From Pantoea alhagi (GTDB taxonomy: Bacteria > Pseudomonadota > Gammaproteobacteria > Enterobacterales > Enterobacteriaceae), in the NCBI RefSeq assembly GCF_002101395.1, contig NZ_CP019706.1, positions 3,472,001 through 3,536,000 of the forward strand: a stretch of 64,000 nt of DNA, written 5' to 3'. The position numbers and the translations under genes were made by a program. Of this stretch, positions 9,412 to 17,859 are shown piece by piece. The notes beneath the pieces are model-generated. The model worked only from the letters and a program-made list of their open reading frames with translations, ran no database searches and had not been told where the DNA came from. Every line of letters begins with the position of its first letter. Positions within the stretch are counted from its first letter, which is position 1.

Positions 9412-11346
9412 TTACGATGATTTGCGTACGCGCAGGTACCATTCACACAGCAGACGAACCTGCTTGCGGGTGTAGCCTTTTTCCATCATACGGTCGACAA
9501 AATCATCATGCTTTTTCTGCTCATCGGTTGACGTTTTTGCGTTAAAGGAGATAACCGGCAACAGCTCTTCGGTATTAGAGAACATTTTCTTCTCAATAAC
9601 CGTGCGAAGCTTCTCATAGCTGGTCCAGTTAGGGTTGCGCCCGCTGTTTTGTGCACGGGCGCGCAGCACGAAGTTAACGATTTCGTTACGGAAATCTTTG
9701 GGATTACTGATCCCGGCTGGCTTCTCAATTTTCTCCAGTTCAGCATTCAACGCCTCGCGATCGAAAAGCTGGCCGGTATCCGGGTCGCGGTATTCCTGAT
9801 CCTGAATCCAGAAATCCGCATAGGTCACGTAGCGATCAAAAATATTCTGACCATATTCTGAATAGGATTCCAGATAGGCGGTCTGGATCTCTTTGCCAAT
9901 GAATTCCGCATATTTAGGGATCAGATAACCTTTCAGAAACTCCAGATATTTCTCGGCAAGTTCCTGTGGGAACTGCTCGCGTTCAATCTGCTGCTCCAGA
10001 ACGTAGAACAGATGGACCGGGTTTGCCGCCACTTCCGTATGATCGAAGTTAAATACCCGCGACAGAATTTTAAAGGCGAAACGTGTGGAGAGCCCGTTCA
10101 TCCCTTCATCCACACCAGCATAATCGCGATACTCCTGGTACGATTTGGCTTTCGGATCGGTATCCTTCAGGCTCTCACCGTCATAGACCCGCATTTTTGA
10201 ATAGATGCTGGAATTTTCCGGCTCCTTCAGGCGGGAAAGGATCGAGAAGCGGGCCAGCGTTTCCAGCGTACCGGGCGCGCAAGGTGAATGGGTCAGCTCA
10301 CTGTGATTAAGCAGTTTTTCATAAATCTTGATCTCTTCTGAGACGCGCAGGCAATAAGGCACCTTAACGATATAAACACGGTCAAGGAACGCCTCATTGT
10401 TTTTGTTGTTACGGAACTGCACCCACTCAGATTCATTGGAGTGCGCCAGAATAATTCCGTTAAACGGCAGGGCGGAAATCCCTTCCGTACCGTTGTAGTT
10501 ACCCTCCTGCGTTGCGGTCAGCAGAGGATGCAGCACCTTAATCGGTGCTTTAAACATCTCTACAAACTCCATGATGCCCTGGTTGGCGCGGCACAACGCC
10601 CCTGAATAGCCATAGGCATCAGGATCGTTTTGCGCATGGTTTTCCAGCTTACGGATATCCACCTTACCGACCAGCGCGGAGATATCCTGGTTGTTCTCAT
10701 CGCCCGGCTCGGTTTTTGCGATAGCCAGCTGCTCCAGAATCGACGGCCAGACTTTAACCACTTTAAAACGGGTAATATCACCGCCGAACTCATGCAGCCG
10801 TTTTGCCGCCCACGGCGACATAATAGTGCCCAGATAACGGCGCGGCACGCCATACTCTTTTTCAAGAATATTGGCATCCTCCTGCGGATTAAACAGGCAG
10901 AGCGGATGGTCATTGACCGGACTGCGTTCGCCGTCGGCGCTCAAAACATAAATAGGTACACGCTGCATCAGCGATTTTAAGCGTTCGGCGAGTGAGGATT
11001 TACCCCCACCAACCGGGCCCAACAGATAGAGGATCTGTTTTTTCTCTTCCAGGCCCTGAGCCGCATGTTTCAGGTAAGAGACGATTTGTTCAATCGCTTC
11101 TTCCATCCCATAGAACTCTTCAAAAGCCGGATAACGTGCAATTACACGATTTGAGAACAGTCGGGAAAGGCGAGGCTCCTGGGCAGTATCGACCATGACT
11201 GGCTCACCAATAGCCATCAGGAGTCTTTCTGCCGCGTTGGCGTATGCACTGCGATCCTGCTTACAGGTAGCAAGAAATTCCTGCAGTGTGAACTCTTCGT
11301 CCTTGGCAGCTTCATAACGCTGACGATAGTGATCGAATATATTCAT
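9412..11346 (-). CDS. yeaG: Serine protein kinase YeaG (PrkA family)
   Basis: AAA-fold PrkA-type serine kinase of 644 residues, the same length as in E. coli. The Walker A motif is G110-P-V-G-G-G-K-S117, near the end of the N-terminal AAA region, and the C-terminus carries the PrkA kinase-like domain. It works with YeaH in sigma-S-dependent stress adaptation. The start MNIFDHYRQRYE is the family N-terminus. Normally the mipA-yeaG intergenic region supplies the promoter. Here a foreign element begins within 88 bp of the start, so native upstream control sequences may have been displaced. Confidence 0.96.
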   Translation of the reverse strand: MNIFDHYRQRYEAAKDEEFTLQEFLATCKQDRSAYANAAERLLMAIGEPVMVDTAQEPRLSRLFSNRVIARYPAFEEFYGMEEAIEQIVSYLKHAAQGLEEKKQILYLLGPVGGGKSSLAERLKSLMQRVPIYVLSADGERSPVNDHPLCLFNPQEDANILEKEYGVPRRYLGTIMSPWAAKRLHEFGGDITRFKVVKVWPSILEQLAIAKTEPGDENNQDISALVGKVDIRKLENHAQNDPDAYGYSGALCRANQGIMEFVEMFKAPIKVLHPLLTATQEGNYNGTEGISALPFNGIILAHSNESEWVQFRNNKNNEAFLDRVYIVKVPYCLRVSEEIKIYEKLLNHSELTHSPCAPGTLETLARFSILSRLKEPENSSIYSKMRVYDGESLKDTDPKAKSYQEYRDYAGVDEGMNGLSTRFAFKILSRVFNFDHTEVAANPVHLFYVLEQQIEREQFPQELAEKYLEFLKGYLIPKYAEFIGKEIQTAYLESYSEYGQNIFDRYVTYADFWIQDQEYRDPDTGQLFDREALNAELEKIEKPAGISNPKDFRNEIVNFVLRARAQNSGRNPNWTSYEKLRTVIEKKMFSNTEELLPVISFNAKTSTDEQKKHDDFVDRMMEKGYTRKQVRLLCEWYLRVRKSS

Positions 11347-11434
11347 AGCGATGCCCGTCCTGTTAGAATCATTGGGAACAAAAAAGGGATACGTTAACCA
11401 CAGCTTTTTACTTGCCTCTTTAGCGGGGAATTAA

Positions 11435-13363
11435 ATGAAATACATACCATATTGTTATCGACGCCTTTCCACTATGAGTCAAGTTACGAGCGGTCAAGGA
11501 TTAGACGATCAGAGGTCGATAATTGAGCGTTTTTTAGAGGATAATGCTGAGAAATTCACCGGAGAGCCAACATATATAACGGACGAAGGTATCTCTGCAT
11601 ACAAAGATGCCAACATTGCAGAATCTTCTGCTCTCGGGATTTTCCTTCGAGACGTGAAGGAGCACCGAATTGGTTTCGGAAGTGCGTTAATCGTCACATC
11701 ACTCGACAGGTTATCCAGGAGGAATGCATGGTCAGAGAACACTATTCAGTTCATCGTTAACTCCGATGTAGTGGTATTCGATATCAGTACTGGGCTTGTG
11801 TTAAAGAAAGATGACTCTTTCACTAAAATTCATATGGAAATCATTCTTTCCCGTAGTCATAACGAATCATTGATGAAGTCAATACGTGCTAAAACTGCTT
11901 GGGAAAACAAGGTACTAAAGGCTGTAGAAAAGGGTGAGGTTCTTTCAAACAAGCTTCCTCGGTGGTTAGAAAATATCGATAACAAATACGCCCTTAAACC
12001 GGAAAAAGCAGAGGAAATCAGACAGATTTTTGATTGGTATATTCACGGGTATAGCACAGGCCAAATTGTCAAAATGCTCAACAATGGTTCGCGTTTAGTA
12101 ACCATTTCAAAACTACTTCGTGACAGGCGTTTGATTGGTGAGCATAAACGGGTGAATGGTCAAATTCTACCCAATGTGTACCCTATTGTAGTTGACGAAG
12201 AAAAATTCACCATAGTTCAAAATTTGATCAACTCCAATAAAGCTAATGTAGGGAGTAGTCCAGAGAGCCTTCTTGATAATATTCAGGAAGTACAAGAAAT
12301 CTTCAAACTTACTGAGGAAGGTTTGAGTACCGGGCAGATAGTACGGAAACTCAAAAACGGATGGACTACCGTAAACGTTTTACGAGTACTTAGAGATGGT
12401 GAAGTCGTCACAAAAGAAATCATCGACAATCTTACTTTTAAACGAGTCCAAGAAAGGTTAACCAAGAAGGGCATAGCAAAGAGGGTCAGAAAGGATATTA
12501 CCCGTTCTGAAAACGATGTGATCACGAACCTATTCGCTCCAGTGCTTCATTGTGGGTTATGTGGGGGAAGAGTTGCTCTGCACTATAACCATCTTAAAAC
12601 AAAGTACATTTCATGCCGAACGAGAGAAGAGAAAAAAACCTGCACTGCAAAAGGCGTACAGTACATACACCTCGAAGAAAACATTCTTAGTACTATCAGG
12701 AAAGTTAACTTTTCGGCTTTGATGAATTCTGATGGCAACAAAAATTTTTCAGGTGAGGCAAAGAAAGCTGAACTTCTATCATTGCGGGCAGAAGAACAGC
12801 GTTATATAGATGCTATTAAAGAAAGGGAACTTCAAAAGAAACGTAAATCATTCGAGTTACAAGCAGGGTTAAGTGATGTACGTGACGCTATTGAAGAACT
12901 TGCGAAAGAAATTGCTAACAATAATACTTTAGAAGTACTACCTAATTTTAACTTTGATATGAGTAAAGCACTCGATCCCGAAAATCTTGAGATCCGAGCA
13001 GCTATAAAGAAAGAAATAAAGCAAGTGGTTCGCACCATCAATTACATCAGGTTCGATAAGTACATATCAGTTGAAATGAAGTACTTCACAGATGTTTTGA
13101 GGCACGTACTAATTATAAAGAATAAAGGCGGGGAACTTGTCGCTAACATAGCCATACAAGACCACGGCGACATAATTACATATGAGACACCTTCATTTGT
13201 ATTGGTTGAAGATAAAGAAAATAGGGTATGTAGCATAGACGACAAGTACAAAGTTACTGTGCAAGATTACGGGCTTTTATTGAACTATATGCAGGGTATA
13301 GCAGATCAAAAAATTGTAGACTATATGATTGCCAACATGTCTCAGATACTGCGTAATAACTAA
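11435..13363 (+). CDS. Large serine recombinase (integrase)
   Basis: Site-specific recombinase of 642 residues, the likely integrase of the element. The N-terminal resolvase domain has the catalytic serine in YRRLSTMSQ (S12) and the conserved arginine-rich motif TSLDRLSRRN. The recombinase domain follows, and a zinc-ribbon-like cysteine set (HCGLCGG near residue 372, then C..EEKKTC) precedes a charged, probably coiled-coil segment (about 430-490). The segment at about 193-236 (IRQIFDWYIHGYSTGQIVK) is repeated at about 285-327 (VQEIFKLTEEGLSTGQIVR), an internal duplication. The ATG at 11435 follows GCGGGG. It reads away from yeaG, 88 bp from that gene's start. It appears intact. Confidence 0.9.
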   Translation: MKYIPYCYRRLSTMSQVTSGQGLDDQRSIIERFLEDNAEKFTGEPTYITDEGISAYKDANIAESSALGIFLRDVKEHRIGFGSALIVTSLDRLSRRNAWSENTIQFIVNSDVVVFDISTGLVLKKDDSFTKIHMEIILSRSHNESLMKSIRAKTAWENKVLKAVEKGEVLSNKLPRWLENIDNKYALKPEKAEEIRQIFDWYIHGYSTGQIVKMLNNGSRLVTISKLLRDRRLIGEHKRVNGQILPNVYPIVVDEEKFTIVQNLINSNKANVGSSPESLLDNIQEVQEIFKLTEEGLSTGQIVRKLKNGWTTVNVLRVLRDGEVVTKEIIDNLTFKRVQERLTKKGIAKRVRKDITRSENDVITNLFAPVLHCGLCGGRVALHYNHLKTKYISCRTREEKKTCTAKGVQYIHLEENILSTIRKVNFSALMNSDGNKNFSGEAKKAELLSLRAEEQRYIDAIKERELQKKRKSFELQAGLSDVRDAIEELAKEIANNNTLEVLPNFNFDMSKALDPENLEIRAAIKKEIKQVVRTINYIRFDKYISVEMKYFTDVLRHVLIIKNKGGELVANIAIQDHGDIITYETPSFVLVEDKENRVCSIDDKYKVTVQDYGLLLNYMQGIADQKIVDYMIANMSQILRNN

Positions 13364-13367
13364 AAAA

Positions 13368-13395
13368 AGCCAGTACTTTGCAGTACTGGCTTCAT
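13368..13395 (+). terminator. Terminator of recombinase gene
   Basis: Ten-base perfect stem AGCCAGTACT / AGTACTGGCT with a four-base loop, followed by TCATTTT, directly after the recombinase stop. Confidence 0.8.
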
Positions 13396-13514
13396 TTTAA
13401 TCTAATTTGGTTTCACGTCCTGCTTCAACATCACTTGTAAGTATCCCGCATAATCGTACCATTCACATTCAGAGATCATCCGGCATAATCAATCTGCCAA
13501 CAAAGGAGATCGCT

Positions 13515-13781
13515 ATGCGTAAAGCCCGTTTTACTGAGCATCAGATCATCGCCGTGATTAAGTCGGTTGAAGCCGGACGAACTGTTAAGGATGTTTGCCG
13601 GGAGGCCGGTATCTCTGAAACCACTTACTACAACTGGAAGTCTAAATACGGCGGCATGGAAGCATCTGATATTAAAAAGATAAAGGACCTTGAGGACGAA
13701 AACCGCCGTCTCAAACAGATGTTTGCCGACCTGAGTCTTGAGAACCGGGCTCTGAAAGACGTTATCGAAAAAAAGCTTTAA
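13515..13781 (+). CDS. IS3-family transposase OrfA
   Basis: Eighty-eight-residue DNA-binding subunit: a helix-turn-helix (FTEHQIIAVIKSVEAGRTVK, then ISETTYYNWKSKYGG) followed by a leucine-zipper-like helix (LEDENRRLKQMFADLSLENR). The ATG at 13515 follows AAAGGAGAT. Near its 3' end, at 13769-13775, lies A AAA AAG, where a -1 frameshift would join it to OrfB. Confidence 0.93.
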   Translation: MRKARFTEHQIIAVIKSVEAGRTVKDVCREAGISETTYYNWKSKYGGMEASDIKKIKDLEDENRRLKQMFADLSLENRALKDVIEKKL

Positions 13782-14626
13782 AACCAGCCTTTAAGCGTGA
13801 GCTGGTAACACATCTGATAACGGCATTCGGACTCAGTATTCGCCAGGCCTGCCGAAGTCTGAACCTGAGCAGAACGGTTTATCATTACCGCCCGGATACC
13901 ACGCGTGATGAACCCGTTATTGCCGCATTGCAGGCGGCGGCTGAACGATACCCGCGATACGGTTTTCCGAAGCTTTATCAGGTTCTGCGACGTCAGGGGT
14001 ATCAATGGAATCACAAAAGGCTCCACCGTATTTACTGTCTGCTCAGGCTGAATTTTCGCCGTAAGGGTAAACAACGGCTGCCGGTGCGTAATCCTTCGCC
14101 GCTGGCCACGCCGGAAGCGCTGAACCAGAGCTGGTCTGTCGATTTTATGAATGATGCCCTGGTCTGTGGCCGTCGTTTTCGCACGTTCAATGTCGTTGAT
14201 GACTTTAACCGTGAGGCATTGTCGATTGAAATCGATCTGAATCTGCCAGCCCCGCGAGTGGTCCGGGTGCTCGACAGGATCGCGGCAAACCGTGGCTATC
14301 CTGCCATGCTTCGCATGGATAACGGACCGGAATTTATCTCGCTGGCACTGGCTGAATGGGCAGAGAAACATGCAATAAAACTGGAGTTTATCCAGCCGGG
14401 TAAGCCAACACAGAACGCTTTCATTGAGCGTTTTAACCGGACATACCGTACAGAAATACTCGATTTTTATCTGTTCAGAACGCTGAATGAGGTGCGGGAA
14501 ATCACGGATAAATGGTTATCAGAATATAACTGTGAACGCCCGCATGAATCGCTGAACAATATGACACCGGAGGAATATCGCCAACAACATTATCTGGCCG
14601 GGATCTCAAAAAATGCATGGAACTAA
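13775..14626 (+). CDS. IS3-family transposase OrfB (integrase domain), made by -1 frameshift
   Basis: Catalytic part of the transposase. After slippage at 13769-13775 the frame continues KKALKPAFKRELVTHL and runs to 14626, giving an OrfAB fusion of about 370 residues. The DDE residues are visible: D in WSVDFMNDAL, D in MDNGPEF, and E in NAFIERFNRTYRTE. No disrupting stop is present, so the element looks functional. An internal ATG at 13928 is probably not the real start. Confidence 0.92.
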   Translation, partial: ALKPAFKRELVTHLITAFGLSIRQACRSLNLSRTVYHYRPDTTRDEPVIAALQAAAERYPRYGFPKLYQVLRRQGYQWNHKRLHRIYCLLRLNFRRKGKQRLPVRNPSPLATPEALNQSWSVDFMNDALVCGRRFRTFNVVDDFNREALSIEIDLNLPAPRVVRVLDRIAANRGYPAMLRMDNGPEFISLALAEWAEKHAIKLEFIQPGKPTQNAFIERFNRTYRTEILDFYLFRTLNEVREITDKWLSEYNCERPHESLNNMTPEEYRQQHYLAGISKNAWN

Positions 14627-14642
14627 AACGGGTCTATTTACA

Positions 14643-14812
14643 AAATCTCCAACTTAGCTTTCTTGGGAGTAACATTAGGCGGATGGGTGACAATCATCCT
14701 CGCTATTGGTGCATTGCTTTTATTTTTGATGAATTTAGTTAAGTTCATTCAATTTTCATACGGCTGTTATAAGAAAATTAAGAATTATTATCAAGATAAA
14801 AAAGAAAAATAA
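14643..14812 (+). pseudogene. 3' fragment of a membrane protein gene cut by the IS
   Basis: An open frame running out of the IS right end encodes about 55 residues with one strong hydrophobic segment (VTIILAIGALLLFLMNLV) and a lysine-rich C-terminus ending KDKKEK-like. It has no start codon because the IS removed its 5' end. Its position just upstream of a small membrane protein and an endolysin suggests a holin or another lysis-cassette membrane protein. The family is not recognised. Confidence 0.5.
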
Positions 14813-14909
14813 ACTCATTTCATTTGAACCTCTTTTTAGTACTAATTGATTAAATACTATCAGGAAGAAAGTAATGCTTCCTGTTTATTTAATTCTAAAA
14901 GAGGTTTAT

Positions 14910-15110
14910 ATGAAAAAGATTATGATTGCACTTGTTATTTTTATCGGTTCTATTTTGTTCATTACACATGGTAGTAAACAAACAGAGCCAAAGAATATTA
15001 GTTATATTCAATGCGTAGTAATTGACGGAAAAGTACATGATTGTACTGATATAACTGACTTCAAGATATTAAAAACGGAGTCTACGGATGGATATAAAGA
15101 GCACAATTAA
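14910..15110 (+). CDS. Small membrane-anchored protein of the lysis cassette
   Basis: Sixty-six residues with an N-terminal hydrophobic segment (MIALVIFIGSILFITHG) and a short polar C-terminal part containing two cysteines (IQCVV, VHDCTD). I chose ATG 14910 because AAAGAGGTTT precedes it; an upstream ATG at 14874 lacks this. The 3' end overlaps the endolysin start by 23 bp, so the two are translationally linked. It could be a holin, antiholin or spanin-like protein, but no lipobox or second membrane segment is seen. I do not recognise the family. Confidence 0.6.
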   Translation: MKKIMIALVIFIGSILFITHGSKQTEPKNISYIQCVVIDGKVHDCTDITDFKILKTESTDGYKEHN

Positions 15111-15708
15111 GGGAATAAGTGCTGGGGTACTTCTTCTGTTTGGAACGAGCGTAGTAACATTTGAAGGCTTACCATCAATGAATCCTAACGGCAATTATTC
15201 GCCGTATAAAGATCCTGTTGGTATTACAACTCTCTGTTATGGATACGTACCGCAAATGACAGAAGCCATACAGAAAGAGTATACAAAGAAAGAATGTGAT
15301 GTTCTGCTTGATAAGACACTTTATAAGTACACAATAGTACTGAACAACCTGCCAGTAATGCCAGTTTCAACAACGGTAGGATTTCTGGACTTTGCCTATA
15401 ACGCAGGTATTAATGCAGCGAATAACAGTACAGTGAAAAAGAGGCTTGCTGAAGGTAACTATGTTCAGGCAAGTAAGGCAGTACTGCAATGGCGTTACGT
15501 CTCTCAGAAGAAGCCAGATTACTCTAAGGGACGATGGGAACACAGGAATGGTAAGTACTATTATGACTGCTCTCAGTACCATCAGGGCAAGCCTAATAAG
15601 CTGTGCTATGGCCTCTATACAAGGCGTTTGATGGAGAGTGAACTACTTGCCGGCACTATGACCAACAAAGAAGAAATACAAAGCTACATACACAGATTTG
15701 GAAAGTAG
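15088..15708 (+). CDS. Phage endolysin, GH24 lysozyme with N-terminal signal anchor
   Basis: Muramidase of 206 residues in the RrrD/P21-R lineage. The N-terminal weakly hydrophobic segment (ISAGVLLLFGTSVVT) looks like a signal-anchor-release domain, which exports the enzyme without a holin channel. The catalytic triad pattern E-8-D-5-T is visible as FEGLPSM, YKDPVG and GITTLCYGY. At 206 residues it is longer than the usual 160-170; the extra length lies in the C-terminal half (around KPDYSKGRWEHRNGKYYYD). It starts at 15088 after ACGGAG. A terminator follows directly. No structural phage genes remain nearby. Confidence 0.88.
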   Translation: MDIKSTIKGISAGVLLLFGTSVVTFEGLPSMNPNGNYSPYKDPVGITTLCYGYVPQMTEAIQKEYTKKECDVLLDKTLYKYTIVLNNLPVMPVSTTVGFLDFAYNAGINAANNSTVKKRLAEGNYVQASKAVLQWRYVSQKKPDYSKGRWEHRNGKYYYDCSQYHQGKPNKLCYGLYTRRLMESELLAGTMTNKEEIQSYIHRFGK

Positions 15709-15713
15709 AAGAG

Positions 15714-15740
15714 GGGATACCATGTGGTATCCCTTTTTTT
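15714..15740 (+). terminator. Rho-independent terminator of endolysin gene
   Basis: Nine-base perfect stem GGGATACCA / TGGTATCCC with a two-base loop and a run of T. The T-run ends at the stop codon of the convergent membrane gene. Confidence 0.85.
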
Positions 15741-16647
15741 ATTTAAAATACAAGAGATACAAGATGGATAAAGATATAAGCAACCAAATAATTAATAGTA
15801 TTAGCTTCATTATTTTTATGGATAAATTTAGCATGTTGTGCCATGAACTTTTTTTGCCTTCGTTCGCGGATTTGTCTTCTGGTTTCTTTTCTTTTTCTAT
15901 CTCAACAGCCCAACTGGATATTAATGTTTTAGTCTTGCCCGTGCTCCTATAAGTAAAGATGTCTATGACATTCGATATTGTAAGCACTAAAATACTAAAA
16001 GTTGCAAGCAAAATGAAGAAGTTGTTTCTGTCATTATATGGGAACACCACAAAATATATACCTTCTGCTAAAAACAACCAAACACCTAAAAACAGAATGT
16101 ACAATGCCCTATTTAATTTTGATATTGAGTGACGTTTAGCCGTGGTGTTAATTAGTGTGCTGTAAATTCTACCTGAAAAAAGTGGTTCCAGTAAATTTAC
16201 GTGGTACTCCCAATTCTTTTGCCAATATTCCCCACCCTGTATTATTTTCGTTGCAATGATCGTTAACAATACACCTACAACAGCAACACTGGCCACTAAA
16301 CCTAATAATGCACGTTTATCTTCTGGAGCCATGTTCAGACGATAATATGCAGCGAGTAACAAGCCTGTTACTGTTATCAGCGATGCGATTAATGTCCAAA
16401 CGTAAGTAGTTCTTTTCCAATAAAGGTCTATTTCAAACTTACGTATATCATGGGCTTTATCATATGATTCTTTAAGAACATCATAGTCTCTATTCGTGAG
16501 ATATTCTTTGTTAGGATCGTTTAAGAGTTTTTTAATGTATTGATTTGGCGTAGGTTCCAGAAAGTACGCTTGAGCAATATTATCTTTGTGCTTCTTATCA
16601 AGGGGTTTTTCAGAACTACTGCTTTTGACAACTCTACGATTTAGCAT
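15739..16647 (-). CDS. RipA-like multi-spanning membrane protein
   Basis: Protein of 302 residues with a polar N-terminus (about 1-90), then two pairs of hydrophobic segments (around VWTLIASLITVTGLLLA, LLGLVASVAVVGVLL, ALYILFLGVWLFLAEG, FFILLATFSILVLTI) and a C-terminal anchor (LILLIIWLLISLSILYLLY). The stretch DIRKFEIDLYWKR, followed later by YWQKNWEYHVNLLE, matches my recollection of the RipA octameric membrane-protein family, whose role in these bacteria is unclear. ATG 16647 is chosen, eight bases after AAAGGA; a GTG at 16671 is weaker. It is last in a minus-strand series with the two genes upstream, separated by a long inverted repeat. AT-rich composition indicates transfer. Confidence 0.6.
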   Translation of the reverse strand: MLNRRVVKSSSSEKPLDKKHKDNIAQAYFLEPTPNQYIKKLLNDPNKEYLTNRDYDVLKESYDKAHDIRKFEIDLYWKRTTYVWTLIASLITVTGLLLAAYYRLNMAPEDKRALLGLVASVAVVGVLLTIIATKIIQGGEYWQKNWEYHVNLLEPLFSGRIYSTLINTTAKRHSISKLNRALYILFLGVWLFLAEGIYFVVFPYNDRNNFFILLATFSILVLTISNVIDIFTYRSTGKTKTLISSWAVEIEKEKKPEDKSANEGKKSSWHNMLNLSIKIMKLILLIIWLLISLSILYLLYFK

Positions 16648-16731
16648 AGTACTAATCCTTTGTAACCACACGGGTAAATTCTGATGTTAGCTTCAAAGGG
16701 ATGACAAATCTATAGGAATGTGTAAAGTTAC

Positions 16732-16798
16732 TAATGTGTTGCCCATATGCCCAGAAACTGGGGGCGTGTTCTGCAAACCGTATATGGGCAACACATTA
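16732..16798. repeat. Perfect 17-bp inverted repeat with 33-base loop
   Basis: TAATGTGTTGCCCATAT at 16732-16748 is perfectly complementary to 16782-16798. The loop holds a second small stem (GCCCAG / CTGGGGGC). It lies between the stop of the 245-residue membrane gene and the RipA-like gene, both on the minus strand. A terminator is possible, but there is no T-run; an RNA processing or recombination site is an alternative. Confidence 0.85.
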
Positions 16799-16807
16799 CT
16801 CATTTTA

Positions 16808-17545
16808 TCAAGGTGTTGCTAATATTGCGTTTACGATAGACTGATTAAAATCATATGGGTTCTTGATCATGTTATCTATAAATTCATCATTTTGGAAGTC
16901 AATTTCTATCTCAATTTCTTCAGCACCATTCACTGAAAGAATAGTGGCTTTAGTGGAATATTTCTTGTGGCTAATATCTTTTATGTATTGAAGTTGTTCG
17001 TGTAATGATAGTTCTTTTAAGTCCTGTTCTAACTCAAAGGTAAGTTCTCTAACATCATTGGGTTCAATTGATATAGGAAAGGGGGCGGGTGAGTAATTTT
17101 TTTGATTGCTTTTAAAAGAAAACTGCCTTTTTAATTCCGCCAAATCTAATGATTTTATTTTTATTGGGAAATTGTTATGGTTTGATACAATGAATGTCAA
17201 TGATAGTCCAATTGTATTGATTTTATTCTTTGTGGTGTAAGATCTTACATAATTCTTCGCTTGAAATGTTGTAATTTCAGTGCCTTTGTTTTGTTTTTCT
17301 GTATTGATTTTATGCTCTTTAACCCAAGCTTTATAACCAGCAAGGAAAAGAGCAATGAAGGCTCCAGCAATAAGGATGGGGCGATAATAAGCTTTAAATG
17401 GATCAAGGAATTCTGTAAAATTTGCTGCAAATAAAACAACCGAAACAAAAAGAAAAGCACCAACTATTGATTGTATTTTTCCAAAAAGTTCAAATAGTTC
17501 ATTAAAACCAGAGATTAATGCCTTGAGGTATGTTTTTAGGTACAT
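16808..17545 (-). CDS. Hypothetical protein with two N-terminal membrane segments
   Basis: Protein of 245 residues. Two hydrophobic segments lie near the N-terminus (IVGAFLFVSVVLFAANF and ILIAGAFIALFLAGYKAWV). A predicted cytosolic or periplasmic domain of about 160 residues follows, rich in beta-type alternation (GLSLTFIVSNHNNFPIKIKS, IEIEIDFQND), resembling an immunoglobulin-like or sensor fold only in general pattern. No family is recognised. The gene upstream ends 23 bp before it, so the two are probably co-transcribed. The start ATG at 17545 has only a weak ribosome site (ATGGA). It is AT-rich, like the rest of the element. Confidence 0.55.
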   Translation of the reverse strand: MYLKTYLKALISGFNELFELFGKIQSIVGAFLFVSVVLFAANFTEFLDPFKAYYRPILIAGAFIALFLAGYKAWVKEHKINTEKQNKGTEITTFQAKNYVRSYTTKNKINTIGLSLTFIVSNHNNFPIKIKSLDLAELKRQFSFKSNQKNYSPAPFPISIEPNDVRELTFELEQDLKELSLHEQLQYIKDISHKKYSTKATILSVNGAEEIEIEIDFQNDEFIDNMIKNPYDFNQSIVNAILATP

Positions 17546-17568
17546 AAATCAAATCCATTTAAAAAAGG

Positions 17569-17859
17569 TTAAAGGAGAGAGTTGTCTAAGTCTTCAAACA
17601 TAATACTACGTGTTTCGCGTATTGAATACTTACTTGTACCGTGCTCTTGTACGATTCTAAAAGCATCATCAATGTACACCGGCGTGTTAATTATGAACTC
17701 AACATGATATGGATAGATGAACACGATCCAGTAAAAACAGGGGGTTGTATGGCTCTCAAACATACCATAGCTGCCATATAGCTCAGGTTTGTAGTAGGTG
17801 AACACGTCCTCTCTTTGACAGTACACGATAGTTTTCCCGTTCATTTCAATGATAGCCAT
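17569..17859 (-). CDS. Hypothetical 96-residue protein
   Basis: Small protein rich in aromatic residues (YYKPELYGSYGMFESH, CFYWIVFIYPYHVEF), with no signal peptide or clear membrane anchor. The start ATG at 17859 follows AGGGAAGG, a strong ribosome site. It is the first gene of the minus-strand series that continues with the two-membrane-segment protein and the RipA-like protein. Function is unknown; no motif is recognised. Confidence 0.55.
   Translation of the reverse strand: MAIIEMNGKTIVYCQREDVFTYYKPELYGSYGMFESHTTPCFYWIVFIYPYHVEFIINTPVYIDDAFRIVQEHGTSKYSIRETRSIMFEDLDNSLL

Larger units (their letters stand above)
13436..14642 (+). mobile_element. IS3-family insertion sequence, IS407-type
   Basis: An element of 1207 bp bounded by imperfect inverted ends: TGTAAGTATCCCG on the left, and TGTAAATAGACCCG when the right end is read inward. 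It carries orfA and orfB joined by an A AAA AAG slippery site. OrfA resembles IS1222/IS407-group proteins. The bases flanking the element (CACT on the left, AAAT on the right) do not form a target duplication, which suggests a deletion or recombination next to the insertion. Confidence 0.85.

Noticed and set aside
13928..14626. Stand-alone orfB from internal ATG
   Set aside because: The frame is open further upstream and joins orfA through an A AAA AAG slippery site, so a frameshift product is the better model.
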